A stretch of 64,000 nt of DNA, from positions 36,111-100,110 of the forward strand of contig CAXUHG010000005.1 in assembly GCA_964250805.1 (NCBI GenBank), read 5' to 3'. Shown here piece after piece: positions 25,871 to 34,436 of this stretch (position 1 is the first letter of the stretch; each line of letters opens with the position of its first letter). The notes under the pieces were generated by a model that made no database searches, was not told where the DNA came from, and worked only from the letters and a program-made list of their open reading frames with translations. The DNA comes from JBBQVS01 sp964250805. GTDB lineage: Bacteria > Chloroflexota > Ktedonobacteria > Ktedonobacterales > Ktedonobacteraceae. The translations under genes were made by a program, and so were the position numbers.

Positions 25871-26026
25871 CTCTCATCAAGAGAGGTGGAGGGAAACGGC
25901 CCGATGAAACCCGGCAACCCGCATGCAGCGTAGCAAGCAGGGTGCAAATTCCGGTGAAGTACAGCGATATTTCACAAGATGAGGGGAATAAGCAACTTTG
26001 CTACCCCTTATCATAAGGGGTTTTTT
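25871..26026 (+). ncRNA. SAM-I riboswitch (S-box) with terminator
   Basis: The aptamer runs from about 25871 to 25985. P1 pairs CTCTCATC with GATGAGG at 25978-25984. The conserved core blocks AGAGAGGTGGAGGG, CCCGATGAAACCCGGCAACC and GGTGCAAATTCC are all present and in order. The expression platform ends in a terminator at 26004-26026 (CCCCTTAT/ATAAGGGG then six Ts). High S-adenosylmethionine would stop transcription here. The next gene is metX, but 470 bases further on, behind a second leader element. Confidence 0.93.
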
Positions 26027-26039
26027 ATTGGCCTGAAAC

Positions 26040-26069
26040 TTGTCAGAACTGCACATATGACGGTAGTAT
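26040..26069 (+). promoter_or_regulatory. Possible second promoter between SAM-I and T-box
   Basis: TTGTCA (26040-26045), 18 bases, TAGTAT (26064-26069): four of six bases match at the -10. Weak. If real, the T-box could be transcribed without the SAM-I riboswitch. Confidence 0.25.
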
Positions 26070-26100
26070 GCACATTACAATTTGAGCAAACAAGAACATT

Positions 26101-26463
26101 GACGAGGACGAGTAAGCGCAACGGGTGAGTCCAGAGAGCCGATGATGATGAGATATCGACCTCATACCAGCGTTGAATATGACCTCTGAGTTGCAGGTTG
26201 AACGCCTCTATAGGCAAGTAGACCATGCCGTGTAGCTTCGTTACAGCTACGAGTAACCTACAAATCGAACCAGGGCGCCCGCAAGGGGACGCCCCTCCCA
26301 TATGACGCATTGCCACGTTGGGAGACGGTTCGTGTATGGGAGGGGCGTCCCCTTGCGGGCGCCCTGGTTACTCACAAAGGTCGATGCTGTGAGGCGTTGA
26401 CAAATTCAGGGTGGTACCGCGAAGACGTTTACCCCTCGCCCCTGTCAGGGTGAGGGTTTTTTT
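26101..26463 (+). ncRNA. T-box leader, probably sensing tRNA-Met
   Basis: The antiterminator box AGGGTGGTACCGCG is perfect at 26408-26421. It is followed by a terminator at 26432-26463 (CCCTCGCCC.. stem, T-run). Upstream, GACGAGGACGAGTAA (26101) and CCAGAGAGCC (26131) are typical stem I sequences. A candidate specifier ATG lies at 26179-26181 in GAATATGACC, which would read tRNA-Met; this is inferred from position and from metX downstream. The linker between stem I and the antiterminator is interrupted by a palindromic insert at 26268-26369. Uncharged tRNA would allow read-through into metX. Confidence 0.85.
26268..26369. repeat. REP/MITE-like palindrome inside the T-box leader
   Basis: A perfect 35-bp inverted repeat (26268-26302 with 26335-26369), G+C-rich, with core GGGGACGCCCCTCCCATA, encloses a 32-base loop. 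It would fold as a very stable hairpin in the leader RNA. Its sequence style matches the palindrome at 6573-6640. Confidence 0.8.
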
Positions 26464-26493
26464 GTACCTTTTGCAGTTAGAAAGGAGGAATTC

Positions 26494-27681
26494 GTGACGG
26501 TATACAACAGCGGTTGTCAGGTCAGTGGTTCGCGCTCAGCTCCTGCTCTTTCTGTGGACGAGGCATATAACGTCTCTTCGTTTACGTTTGATCGTTTACC
26601 TCTACAACGAGGCGGTGAGTTGAGTCCAGTGACGCTTGCATATGAGACATGGGGTACGCTCAACGCACAAGGGAATAACGCGATTTTGATCACGCATGCT
26701 CTAACAGGCAACGCACACGCTCATGATGTGGAGCAGCCCGACAACCCGAAAGTTGCATGGTGGAATCCATTGATTGGTCCAGGTCGCACGTTCGATACTT
26801 CGCGCTACTTTGTGATTTGCTCAAACATACTGGGCAGTTGCTATGGTAGCACTGGTCCCTCGTCGCTCGATCCCAGCACGAGTAAGCCCTATGGTATGCG
26901 CTTCCCAGTGATTACTATTCGGGATATGGTGAATGCGCAACGACGCTTGTTGGAGCATCTGGGTATTCAGCAACTGGCGATGGTGGCAGGCGGCTCTATA
27001 GGTGGGTTGCAGGCGTTGGAATGGGCTGTGACCTATCCTGATAGAGTGAAGGACGTGTTCGTGGTCGCAGCGACACCTGCTCTTACCGCGCAGGCAATCG
27101 CGTTCAGTGAGGTTGAGCGACAGGCGATTCTGGCAGACCCACAATGGCAAGGTGGCGACTATCTGCCAGGGCAGGGACCAACAACTGGCCTTGCGATTGC
27201 GCGAATGTTGGCGATGATTACTTATCAGAGTGAGGAGTCGATGGAGCTACGTTTTGCGCGTCAGCCCGCACGTCGCCCTGATGTTGCCTCACCAAGCCAT
27301 ACACCGGATATGGGGAGTCGCTTCGATGTTGAAGGCTACCTGTACTATCAAGGCGCGTCGCTTGCACAACGCTTCGATGCTAACAGCTACCTGTACATCA
27401 GTCGCGCAATGGACCTGTATGATGTCAGCGAGGGCCATTCCTCGTTAGAGTCCGCATTGAGTCGCATTTCAGGTAAAGCACTCTTTGTGGGCATTCGTTC
27501 GGATTTCTTGTTCCCAGCGGCACAGGTGCGCTGGCTCGCCGAGAAGTGTCAGGCACTTGGCAAGGACTCGACCTACATTGAACTGGATTCGCCACATGGT
27601 CATGATGCCTTCCTTAAAGAGTGGGGGCAGATGGCTGAAGCGTTTTCCAGCGTTTTCGGTGTAGGTATCCGCCAATGTTGA
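26494..27681 (+). CDS. metX: Homoserine O-acetyltransferase MetX
   Basis: Acylates homoserine in methionine synthesis. It is an alpha/beta-hydrolase with nucleophile Ser in VAGGSIGGLQALEWA, acid Asp in GIRSDFLFP and base His in SPHGHDAFLKEW. The oxyanion and substrate region LTGNAHAHD and GSCYGSTGPSS is also family-typical. GTG start with AAAGGAGGAA at 26481-26490. At 395 residues it is of normal length. It is controlled by the tandem SAM-I/T-box leader and followed by metY. Acetyl versus succinyl specificity cannot be fixed by eye, but the metX/metY pairing favours acetyl. Confidence 0.94.
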   Translation: MTVYNSGCQVSGSRSAPALSVDEAYNVSSFTFDRLPLQRGGELSPVTLAYETWGTLNAQGNNAILITHALTGNAHAHDVEQPDNPKVAWWNPLIGPGRTFDTSRYFVICSNILGSCYGSTGPSSLDPSTSKPYGMRFPVITIRDMVNAQRRLLEHLGIQQLAMVAGGSIGGLQALEWAVTYPDRVKDVFVVAATPALTAQAIAFSEVERQAILADPQWQGGDYLPGQGPTTGLAIARMLAMITYQSEESMELRFARQPARRPDVASPSHTPDMGSRFDVEGYLYYQGASLAQRFDANSYLYISRAMDLYDVSEGHSSLESALSRISGKALFVGIRSDFLFPAAQVRWLAEKCQALGKDSTYIELDSPHGHDAFLKEWGQMAEAFSSVFGVGIRQC

Positions 27682-27692
27682 TTCGACGGTTT

Positions 27693-27832
27693 TTCGTAGG
27701 GACTAGATGTATCGCGTCCGTCCGCTCAATTTATTGAGCGAGATTCTTGTAGATCAGGTATACAAGCCGCTTTGGGCATGATCTCGCGTGATAAATCACG
27801 CTTGCGGACGCGATACATCTGGTCCCTACGAA
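27693..27832. mobile_element. MITE-like element, 140 bp
   Basis: 28-bp terminal inverted repeats with one mismatch: TTCGTAGGGACTAGATGTAT at 27693 and its complement ending at 27832. Inside, two smaller palindromes follow: GCTCAATTTATTGAGC and GCGTGATAAATCACGC. It lies between metX and metY. No coding capacity. Confidence 0.85.
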
Positions 27833-27879
27833 AATCTATCACATTTAGAATTTCTTATAGCAAAGAGGAGAACAGACAC

Positions 27880-29208
27880 ATGGCTCTTAATAGCAATCGC
27901 AGTTACGGTTTTGAAACGCTTTCTTTACACGCTGGTCAGGAGACGCCAGATAGCGCAACAGGCGCGCGTGCGGTGCCGATTTATCAGACAACCTCATACG
28001 TTTTTGATAGTCCTGAGCATGCCGCCAACCTCTTTGCTCTCAAGCAATTTGGCAATATTTACACGCGTATCATGAACCCGACGCAAGATGCATTCGAGCG
28101 TCGTATCGCCGCCCTTGAAGGTGGTGTAGGTGCGCTGGCAACCGCGTCGGGACAGGCGGCGGAGACGTTAGCAATCCTGAATATTGCTGAGGCGGGCGAC
28201 GAGATCATTTCATCCGCCAGTTTGTATGGTGGCACCTACAACCTGTTCCACTATACGCTACCTAAGCTGGGCATAAAGGTTCACTTTGTGGATAGCCGCA
28301 ACCCTGAAAATATCCGTCCACTTGTCAATGAGAAAACCAGAGCCGTTTATGCTGAGACGCTGGGCAATCCACGCCTCGATACGCTCGATATCCAGGCTGT
28401 TGCCGATGTAGCTCATGAGTATGGTTTGCCGCTCATTCTCGACAATACATTGCCCTCGCCTTATCTCGTGCAGCCATTGAAGCATGGTGCCGATATCGTG
28501 GTACATTCGGCAACCAAGTTTATTGGTGGACATGGTACTTCAATTGGTGGTGTGATCGTCGATGGTGGTAAGTTCGATTGGGGCGCGAGTGGTCGCTTCA
28601 ATACACTTACGGAGCCAGACCCATCGTATCATGGCATTCGCTATGTCGATGCACTCGGTCCTATCGCGTACATCATCAAGGCACGCGTACAACTTCTGCG
28701 CGACCTCGGTGCCGCCATCACGCCGTTCAACTCATGGCTCTTCCTGCAAGGCTTGGAGACGCTACCCTTGCGTATGGAGCGTCATAGCCAGAACGCGCAG
28801 AAGGTCGCTGAGTTCCTCGAGGGCCATCCCTCCGTCGAGTGGGTACAGTATCCTGGTCTCAAGAGTCATCCACAGCACGAAATTGCTACGAAATACTTCT
28901 CGCATGGGCACTACGGAGCCATCATCGGCTTTGGTATCAAGGGCGGCCTCGAAGCAGGTAAGCAGTTGATTCGTCATATCGAACTCTTCTCGCACCTTGC
29001 AAATGTCGGCGATGCAAAGTCGCTTATCATTCATCCCGCCAGCACCACGCACTCACAGTTGGTGCCAGAAGAGCAGTTCGAGACAGGCGTTACGCCCGAC
29101 TTCATCCGCCTCTCCGTCGGCCTCGAAACGGTCGAAGACCTAATCGACGACCTCGATCAAGCGTTGAAGGCTGCGGTTGCGGACGCAAGTCAGCCAGCGA
29201 ACGCATAA
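27880..29208 (+). CDS. metY: O-acetylhomoserine aminocarboxypropyltransferase (sulfhydrylase) MetY
   Basis: PLP enzyme making homocysteine from O-acetylhomoserine and sulfide. The ATG at 27880 with AAAGAGGAG upstream is preferred over 27772, which lies inside the MITE-like element (442 residues). Cys/Met-metabolism family signatures: YQTTSYVFDSPEHAANLF, NPTQDAFERRIAALEGG, and the PLP lysine in VVHSATKFIGGHGTSIGG. The C-terminal part ends HPASTTHSQL and IRLSVGLETVEDLIDDL. It completes the direct sulfhydrylation route with metX. Confidence 0.95.
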   Translation: MALNSNRSYGFETLSLHAGQETPDSATGARAVPIYQTTSYVFDSPEHAANLFALKQFGNIYTRIMNPTQDAFERRIAALEGGVGALATASGQAAETLAILNIAEAGDEIISSASLYGGTYNLFHYTLPKLGIKVHFVDSRNPENIRPLVNEKTRAVYAETLGNPRLDTLDIQAVADVAHEYGLPLILDNTLPSPYLVQPLKHGADIVVHSATKFIGGHGTSIGGVIVDGGKFDWGASGRFNTLTEPDPSYHGIRYVDALGPIAYIIKARVQLLRDLGAAITPFNSWLFLQGLETLPLRMERHSQNAQKVAEFLEGHPSVEWVQYPGLKSHPQHEIATKYFSHGHYGAIIGFGIKGGLEAGKQLIRHIELFSHLANVGDAKSLIIHPASTTHSQLVPEEQFETGVTPDFIRLSVGLETVEDLIDDLDQALKAAVADASQPANA

Positions 29209-29214
29209 TGTAAA

Positions 29215-29250
29215 AACGTGTCGGATTATTCCATGATAATCCGACACGTT
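29215..29250 (+). terminator. Hairpin after metY
   Basis: AACGTGTCGGATTAT pairs perfectly with ATAATCCGACACGTT over a 6-base loop. No T-run follows, so it may stabilise the 3' end rather than terminate. Confidence 0.5.
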
Positions 29251-29308
29251 GATGTGATTGTATGAAAATTTGTGGAATATTGTAGAGCAAATACAGTGGT
29301 GGTGCATT

Positions 29309-30799
29309 ATGGATAAGAAAGTCAGCGTCTTGAAGTTCGGGGGAACATCGGTTGGTAGCGGTGAGCGTATTCGTCAGGTGGCGAAGATTATCACGAAAAC
29401 CGTGCATAATGCCGATGAGGTGTTTCCGGTTGTGGTGGTGTCCGCCATGTCAGGCATTACCGATCAACTGCTACGTATTGCACGGTGTGTTTGCCTCGGT
29501 GCATACGAGGAGAGCGAGAATGAACTCGCAACTCTGCGTCAAAAGCATTTCGAGGCGGCAGAAAAAGTCGTGCGTCATAGCGAGCATCTGCTTCAACTAC
29601 AGCACGAACTTGAAGAGGCATTGACTGCACTAACACATGATGTAGCACTCTTGCGCGAGGCTGTCGAGTCTGGACAGGAGGCGTTCCTACGAACGGCTGC
29701 CGTTGCCTCGTGGGGTGAGCGTCTCTCGATTCTACTTGTCGCCGCCGCCGTAAACGACTACGGGATAGCCGCCGAAGCGGTTCGCCGCGAAGTTATTATC
29801 ACAAGTCATCCTAAAGCTGATAGCTCACAACCTTTTGGCGTTGTTGTTGGGGCCGACCCTCTTACGGAAGAGACCCGTACCAACGCCCATGCCTTAATCT
29901 GTCCTTTAGTCGAACGTAACGTCGTCCCAATCGTAGCTGGTTTCCTGGGACGTACCATCACGGGTTTCGTGACCACGCTTGGACGCAATGGCTCCGATTA
30001 TTCTGCTACGGTGATAGGTGCCGCCCTGGACTGTGTGGAGGTGACGATCTACACCGATGTTGACGGCGTATTGACGGCAGACCCACGTCTCGTTGCTAAC
30101 GCACGTCTACTTCCAAATCTTTCGTATGCCGAGGCTGCGCGTCTCTCTTGGTTTGGTGCGAAGGTGCTGCATCCACGCACGCTTATTCCCATCGCGCCGC
30201 GCAATATTCCAGTGCGAGTACGCAATACCTTTCGTCCTCACATCAAGGGCACGGTGGTTGGTCCTGTGGGGAACGCACAAAGTGGAGCATCGGCGATCAC
30301 CATTCGCCGCAATCTCGCGCTGGTGACTGTTGAGAGTACCGACCTGTTCGGGGCACCTGAAAGTGCTGGTGAAGTCTTCGAGCTTGCTGCGCGCGCGGAT
30401 GCCGCGCCTGTTGCCATCTGCTCGTCGTCGGGTCATCATCTCTCCTTCATGGTTGAGGAAAAATCCGTTGAGTCAGTTGTTGCCTTGTTACAACATGAAA
30501 TGAAAACGGGCGACTGGCGCGTGCGCAGTCGTCGCGGATTGGCTGCATGCGCCTGTATCGGCTCTGGCTTTACCGTTGACCCCATGAGTCCCGCACGTGC
30601 CATTACCGCCCTTGCACGCGAACGCATTCCTGTTATCACACAGGGAGCCTCCGAACTAGGTATCACTCTGATTGTAGAAGATAAGGATAGCCAGAGCGCG
30701 TTACGTTGTCTCCATCGTGACCTGATTGCCCCTGTCATACCTCTGGTGAGGCATGCCACAACAGCACAGGAAAAACGGCGCGAGGGTGCGCGTTCTTAA
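29309..30799 (+). CDS. Aspartate kinase
   Basis: First step of the aspartate family (Lys, Thr, Met). The ATG at 29309 begins MDKKVSVLKFGGTSVGSGER; the earlier in-frame ATG at 29258 adds 17 unlikely residues. The kinase domain contains KFGGTS, VPIVAGFLG, TTLGRNGSDYSATVIGAAL and YTDVDGVLTADPR. The C-terminal 160 residues form two ACT domains for feedback control. At 496 residues it is a monofunctional enzyme; no homoserine dehydrogenase part is attached. It is codirectional with the met genes and with asd. Confidence 0.94.
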   Translation: MDKKVSVLKFGGTSVGSGERIRQVAKIITKTVHNADEVFPVVVVSAMSGITDQLLRIARCVCLGAYEESENELATLRQKHFEAAEKVVRHSEHLLQLQHELEEALTALTHDVALLREAVESGQEAFLRTAAVASWGERLSILLVAAAVNDYGIAAEAVRREVIITSHPKADSSQPFGVVVGADPLTEETRTNAHALICPLVERNVVPIVAGFLGRTITGFVTTLGRNGSDYSATVIGAALDCVEVTIYTDVDGVLTADPRLVANARLLPNLSYAEAARLSWFGAKVLHPRTLIPIAPRNIPVRVRNTFRPHIKGTVVGPVGNAQSGASAITIRRNLALVTVESTDLFGAPESAGEVFELAARADAAPVAICSSSGHHLSFMVEEKSVESVVALLQHEMKTGDWRVRSRRGLAACACIGSGFTVDPMSPARAITALARERIPVITQGASELGITLIVEDKDSQSALRCLHRDLIAPVIPLVRHATTAQEKRREGARS

Positions 30800-30819
30800 T
30801 AGCATGGAAAGAGAAGGTC

Positions 30820-31293
30820 ATGACAACAAGCGACTCGTCAGTTGAGGACCTTATCAATCGCCTAGCTACTATACCAATTTTGATTACACGCATCACCGAT
30901 GCGGTGAGTGAGGAAGATATTCACACGCCGCCAAAGCAGGGTCAATGGTCTATCGCGGAAATATTCGCACACCTACGGGCGTCCGATGATATGCTTATGC
31001 CCCGCGTCTACGCGATTCTTGTACGCGACCAATCACCGCTTCCTGCATATGACGAACGCTATTGGGCTGAGGTTGCTGGCTATGCAGAGGCAGATTTTCA
31101 CCCTTCGCTGATGCTGTTCACGCTACGGCGTGCTGAATTGGTTGATGTGTTGCGTCAACTCACGTATGACGATTGGCAACGTATTGGTCTTCACGAAGAG
31201 CGAGGTCCTATTTCGCTCCTGGAGATGGTGAGAGGATGGATCGAACACGAGGAAGAGCATTACGCACAGATGGCAAATATCACGATTCGGTAG
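30820..31293 (+). CDS. DinB-like four-helix protein
   Basis: A 157-residue protein of the DinB/YfiT-like metal-binding four-helix-bundle superfamily. It has the N-terminal helix with LINRLATIPILITRITDAVSE, the WSIAEIFAHLRASDD motif containing the first His, and near the end MVRGWIEHEEEHYAQM with the His-x3-His pair. Members include thiol transferases, but the substrate here is unknown. It lies between aspartate kinase and asd with short gaps and so is probably co-transcribed. Confidence 0.85.
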   Translation: MTTSDSSVEDLINRLATIPILITRITDAVSEEDIHTPPKQGQWSIAEIFAHLRASDDMLMPRVYAILVRDQSPLPAYDERYWAEVAGYAEADFHPSLMLFTLRRAELVDVLRQLTYDDWQRIGLHEERGPISLLEMVRGWIEHEEEHYAQMANITIR

Positions 31294-31311
31294 TGTTAAA
31301 TCAGGGGAGGT

Positions 31312-32403
31312 ATGATGGCTATACAGCGGCAAAATGAACGCTCTACACGTATCCCGGTAGCCGTGCTTGGCGCGACGGGTATGGTGGGACAACGCTTTAT
31401 AGAGTTGTTACAGGAGCATCCGTGGTTCGAGTTGGTTGCGGTAGCAGCCTCAGAGCAACATGGAGGCCGAAGCTATGCCGAGTCAACGCGGTGGCGACTT
31501 CCTGGTAGTGAGATGCCTGCTTCAGTTGCCTCTCTCCCTGTTGTATCCTGCAAACCTGATGCTATCCCTAATGTCAGGGTTGTATTTTCAGCGTTGCCAG
31601 GGGGCGATGTGGCGGAACAGGCAGAGGCAGCTTTTGCACAGGCTGGCGTGGCTGTGTTTAGTAACGCGAAAAACTATCGTATGGCACCCGACGTGCCTCT
31701 GCTCATTCCAGAGGTGAACGCTGATCACATCGCCGCTATTCAGCAGCAACGCAAACGACGGAGTTGGTCTGGTTATATTGTCACCAACGCGAATTGTTCT
31801 GCAACGCCGCTGGTAATGGCACTCAAGCCGCTACAAATGCAGTTTGGTGTGAGCAAGGTGCTTGTGACAACGATGCAAGCGATTTCGGGTGCGGGCTATC
31901 CTGGCCTCTCAGCCTACGACATGCTTGATAACGTTGTGCCCTATATTGGTGGCGAGGAAGAGAAGATGGAGAGTGAGACGCTCAAGATGCTAGGAACGTG
32001 GCAAGAGGGTCAGGGCTTTCAGGATGCACAACTCGTAGTGAGTGCCCATTGTAACCGTGTGCCAACGCGTGAGGGACACCTTGAATGTGCCAGTATCGAA
32101 CTAGAACGCGACGCGTCCCCCGAAGAGATTATTGATGCATGGAACAGTTACGAACCGGAACCACAACGCCTCAAACTTCCCTCAGCACCAGAGCATGCCT
32201 TACTCTACCTCACTGAGATCGACCGACCGCAAACACTGCGAGACCGTGACGCTGGCAACGGCATGACGACAACACTTGGCAGATTGAGACCGTGCCCCAT
32301 CTTGAGCTACAAATTCGTCATGCTTGCTCATAATACTATTCGTGGGGCTGCGGGTGGCTCTATCCTCAACGCTGAACTCTGTGTCGCAAAAGGGCTGTTG
32401 TAG
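31312..32403 (+). CDS. asd: Aspartate-semialdehyde dehydrogenase, archaeal/fungal type
   Basis: NADP-dependent reductive dephosphorylation of aspartyl phosphate. The nucleotide loop is VLGATGMVGQRFIELL at residues 18-33. The active-site Cys is in VTNANCSATPLVMALKPL. The GAGYPGLSAYDMLDNVVPYI and NRVPTREGHLECAS blocks are those of the archaeal/fungal-type family rather than the usual E. coli type. GGGGAGG precedes the ATGATG start; either Met may be used. The length of 363 residues fits. Confidence 0.94.
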   Translation: MMAIQRQNERSTRIPVAVLGATGMVGQRFIELLQEHPWFELVAVAASEQHGGRSYAESTRWRLPGSEMPASVASLPVVSCKPDAIPNVRVVFSALPGGDVAEQAEAAFAQAGVAVFSNAKNYRMAPDVPLLIPEVNADHIAAIQQQRKRRSWSGYIVTNANCSATPLVMALKPLQMQFGVSKVLVTTMQAISGAGYPGLSAYDMLDNVVPYIGGEEEKMESETLKMLGTWQEGQGFQDAQLVVSAHCNRVPTREGHLECASIELERDASPEEIIDAWNSYEPEPQRLKLPSAPEHALLYLTEIDRPQTLRDRDAGNGMTTTLGRLRPCPILSYKFVMLAHNTIRGAAGGSILNAELCVAKGLL

Positions 32404-32404
32404 G

Positions 32405-32478
32405 ACCTTTCAAGAAAGTAGCACAGAGCCATGACAGGACAAGTCCCATCATGGCTCTGTGCTACTTTCTTGAAAGGT
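32405..32478. terminator. Long hairpin after asd
   Basis: A perfect 30-bp stem (32405-32434 with 32449-32478) with a 14-base loop lies between asd and the convergent S53 gene. There is no T-run on either side. Confidence 0.6.
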
Positions 32479-32525
32479 TATTTCCTGGTTCTACTCTGTT
32501 CCTGAATACAAAGGGTTAGTGCGTC

Positions 32526-33935
32526 CTACTGAGTGAGGGCTGTTGCTAAGCCATCAGCTATTGGCGAACCAACACCCGTCACTAGGTCGTAACCGGGACC
32601 AGCAGAGAAGCCAGTCACGGGACCAGTAGGATTTCCGTTAGCATCTTTTCCATTCACACTATTGTTGCCAGTTGTGATGTCGTGAAAGGCTGAGCCATAC
32701 GATGCACCCGCACTAATGGCATAAATTGCGGGGTTAAGGAAACCCAGACGATGACCCGCCTTCTGATTGAGCAGAGCGACAATACCAGCCCAGGCAGGTG
32801 AGCCAACGCTAGTGCCACCGACAGAACCGCTCTCCGTCGTGCCATTCTGAGTGAGAACAATAGCAACACCGGTTAGTGGATCCGCGTCGAAGGCGACATC
32901 AGGAACGCCACGATTAGTGAGTCCTGCAATGCCTTGCTGATAGCTGGGTACGGAGAAGAGAGTGCTGATGCCGCCACCAGTCGCCCCGTCACCGTTGTTG
33001 TCTTCGTTCCAGGTCGTCTCACTTCCATATTGTCCATCCCCCGTCAAGGTAAGCGTCGTGCCGCCAACTGATGTCACCAGCGGATCAGCGGCAGGAACAT
33101 TAACACCTTTTTGGAAAGTAACGTCTTGAAAGGGAGTGTTTGCATTCGCACAAGTAAGGACTGTTGCTCCCTGGTCACCAGAGGAGGCGAGAACGGTAAT
33201 GCCCTTTGCCTGCGCTGCTGCGAAGACTTGCTGCTCTTGCTGTATGTAGTTAGAAGAAACACAGCTTTCTCCCACTCCAAAGCTTTGCGAAATGACATCG
33301 CCCAGATTGTTCTGAACAGCGTAGTTTGTTGCCTGAAGCAAGTCTGTTACGACCTGATTGAACGTGGTGTCGTTATCGACGTTCGCTAGCACAAGGTCGA
33401 TAGTGGCATTGGGAGCAAGAGCATGTGATATCTCTACGTCTAAAGCAGTCTCCGTATAAGCGTCCTGGTTGGTGGAGGCTCTGCTGAATGGCGAGAAGAC
33501 ATTAAGTGTAGGATCGTTAAGACCGAACAACTGGTCATACTGATGAAGGTCACTACGTAACGTGGAGCTTGTCGCTTGGTCGATAATGACGATAGTATGT
33601 CCTGCGCCCGTGTCGCCAGCATCCAGGAGGGGTTGGATGTTATAGGCACTGCGGATTTGTTGCGGACTATAGCAAACCCCAGAGGAACTCGCGGTTAGAC
33701 AAGCAGGAGCAGGAACAGCCGCTGCTACTCCTGGTGCTACTGCTTTCATCTTACGTGCGTATTTGCTCATAAAGCGATGTGGTAAAATGCTGTGGCTATT
33801 CAATACAGTATTCGTTCCTGCTGCATGTGAGGTCTGAGCATGTATGTTACTCAACACCCCTACGAGACTAAGAACAAGTGTAAGAGCTAGGATAACCCCA
33901 ACTAGACTCTTACGGAGGATGGACTGATGAACCAT
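32526..33935 (-). CDS. S53 (sedolisin) family serine-carboxyl peptidase, copy 1
   Basis: Secreted peptidase of 469 residues with an N-terminal signal (LVGVILALTLVLSLVGVLS) and probable cleavage after an Ala-rich segment near residue 40. The catalytic set of the sedolisins is complete: Glu162 and Asp166 in ETALD, Asp254 in SSGDQGA, Ser376 in GGTSVGSPAW. The Ca2+-site region FHDITTGNN is present. Only about 45 residues separate the signal from the catalytic domain (starting near CYSPQQIRSAY), whereas typical S53 enzymes carry a pro-domain of about 180 residues. It is transcribed from the conserved promoter near 34171. Confidence 0.93.
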   Translation of the reverse strand: MVHQSILRKSLVGVILALTLVLSLVGVLSNIHAQTSHAAGTNTVLNSHSILPHRFMSKYARKMKAVAPGVAAAVPAPACLTASSSGVCYSPQQIRSAYNIQPLLDAGDTGAGHTIVIIDQATSSTLRSDLHQYDQLFGLNDPTLNVFSPFSRASTNQDAYTETALDVEISHALAPNATIDLVLANVDNDTTFNQVVTDLLQATNYAVQNNLGDVISQSFGVGESCVSSNYIQQEQQVFAAAQAKGITVLASSGDQGATVLTCANANTPFQDVTFQKGVNVPAADPLVTSVGGTTLTLTGDGQYGSETTWNEDNNGDGATGGGISTLFSVPSYQQGIAGLTNRGVPDVAFDADPLTGVAIVLTQNGTTESGSVGGTSVGSPAWAGIVALLNQKAGHRLGFLNPAIYAISAGASYGSAFHDITTGNNSVNGKDANGNPTGPVTGFSAGPGYDLVTGVGSPIADGLATALTQ

Positions 33936-34147
33936 GTATACATCTCCTTCTCCTATTCCCTAAATAAAGAACAGGAGGCTCATATAGTTGTTATATAGAG
34001 CCAGGAATAGACCGACGTTTCTGTCAGTCATAAGGAGTACCGCATGAGCGCATTTCATGTAGTACAAAGCTGCAACGAAGAAAGCAGCAATCTTTGTCGT
34101 TCAGGAACCCCCTTAGAAGACCCGATAAAAGGTCTTCCATAGAAGAG

Positions 34148-34253
34148 AGATTACATAAGAAATAATTTGCTGTCAACGGGACTATTGGGAGGGGAGAACT
34201 GATACAAGTACTTTTTCACGCTCAAAAGGGAGCGATTTGTGAAGTAGTTCACA
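34148..34253 (-). promoter_or_regulatory. Promoter and CRP-like site of S53 copy 1
   Basis: On the minus strand TTGACA (34171-34176), 17 bases, TAATCT (34148-34153). At 34238-34253 is TGTGAAGTAGTTCACA, a perfect TGTGA-N6-TCACA palindrome, 62 bases upstream of the -35. Confidence 0.65.
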
Positions 34254-34334
34254 CAATTTTTGTGAGAAAATACGAACTTTCAGAGTATACCAAATCTCCT
34301 AGAGATTTTCTCTTATTAGCAAGAACGCAACAAA

Positions 34335-34379
34335 AAATAGAGGAATCGATGTACTCTTCATACACCGAATCCTCTATTT
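34335..34379 (-). terminator. Terminator of S53 copy 2
   Basis: AAATAGAGGAATCGATGTA pairs with TACACCGAATCCTCTATTT with two mismatches. On the minus strand it runs into a T-rich tract. Confidence 0.65.
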
Positions 34380-34436
34380 CGCGGCTTGTTTCCTTACGCT
34401 ATTCTGTTCCTGAACATGAATTGAGAGTGTGTCCTC

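Larger units (their letters stand above)
33936..34436. other. Upstream region of S53 copy 1
   Basis: No gene. It contains the 5' leader of copy 1 with a GAAGACC/GGTCTTC hairpin at 34116-34137, the promoter at 34148-34176, a CRP-like palindrome at 34238-34253, and the terminator of copy 2 at 34335-34379. Much of it is clearly similar to the regions at 35880-36210 and 39990-40200. Confidence 0.7.
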
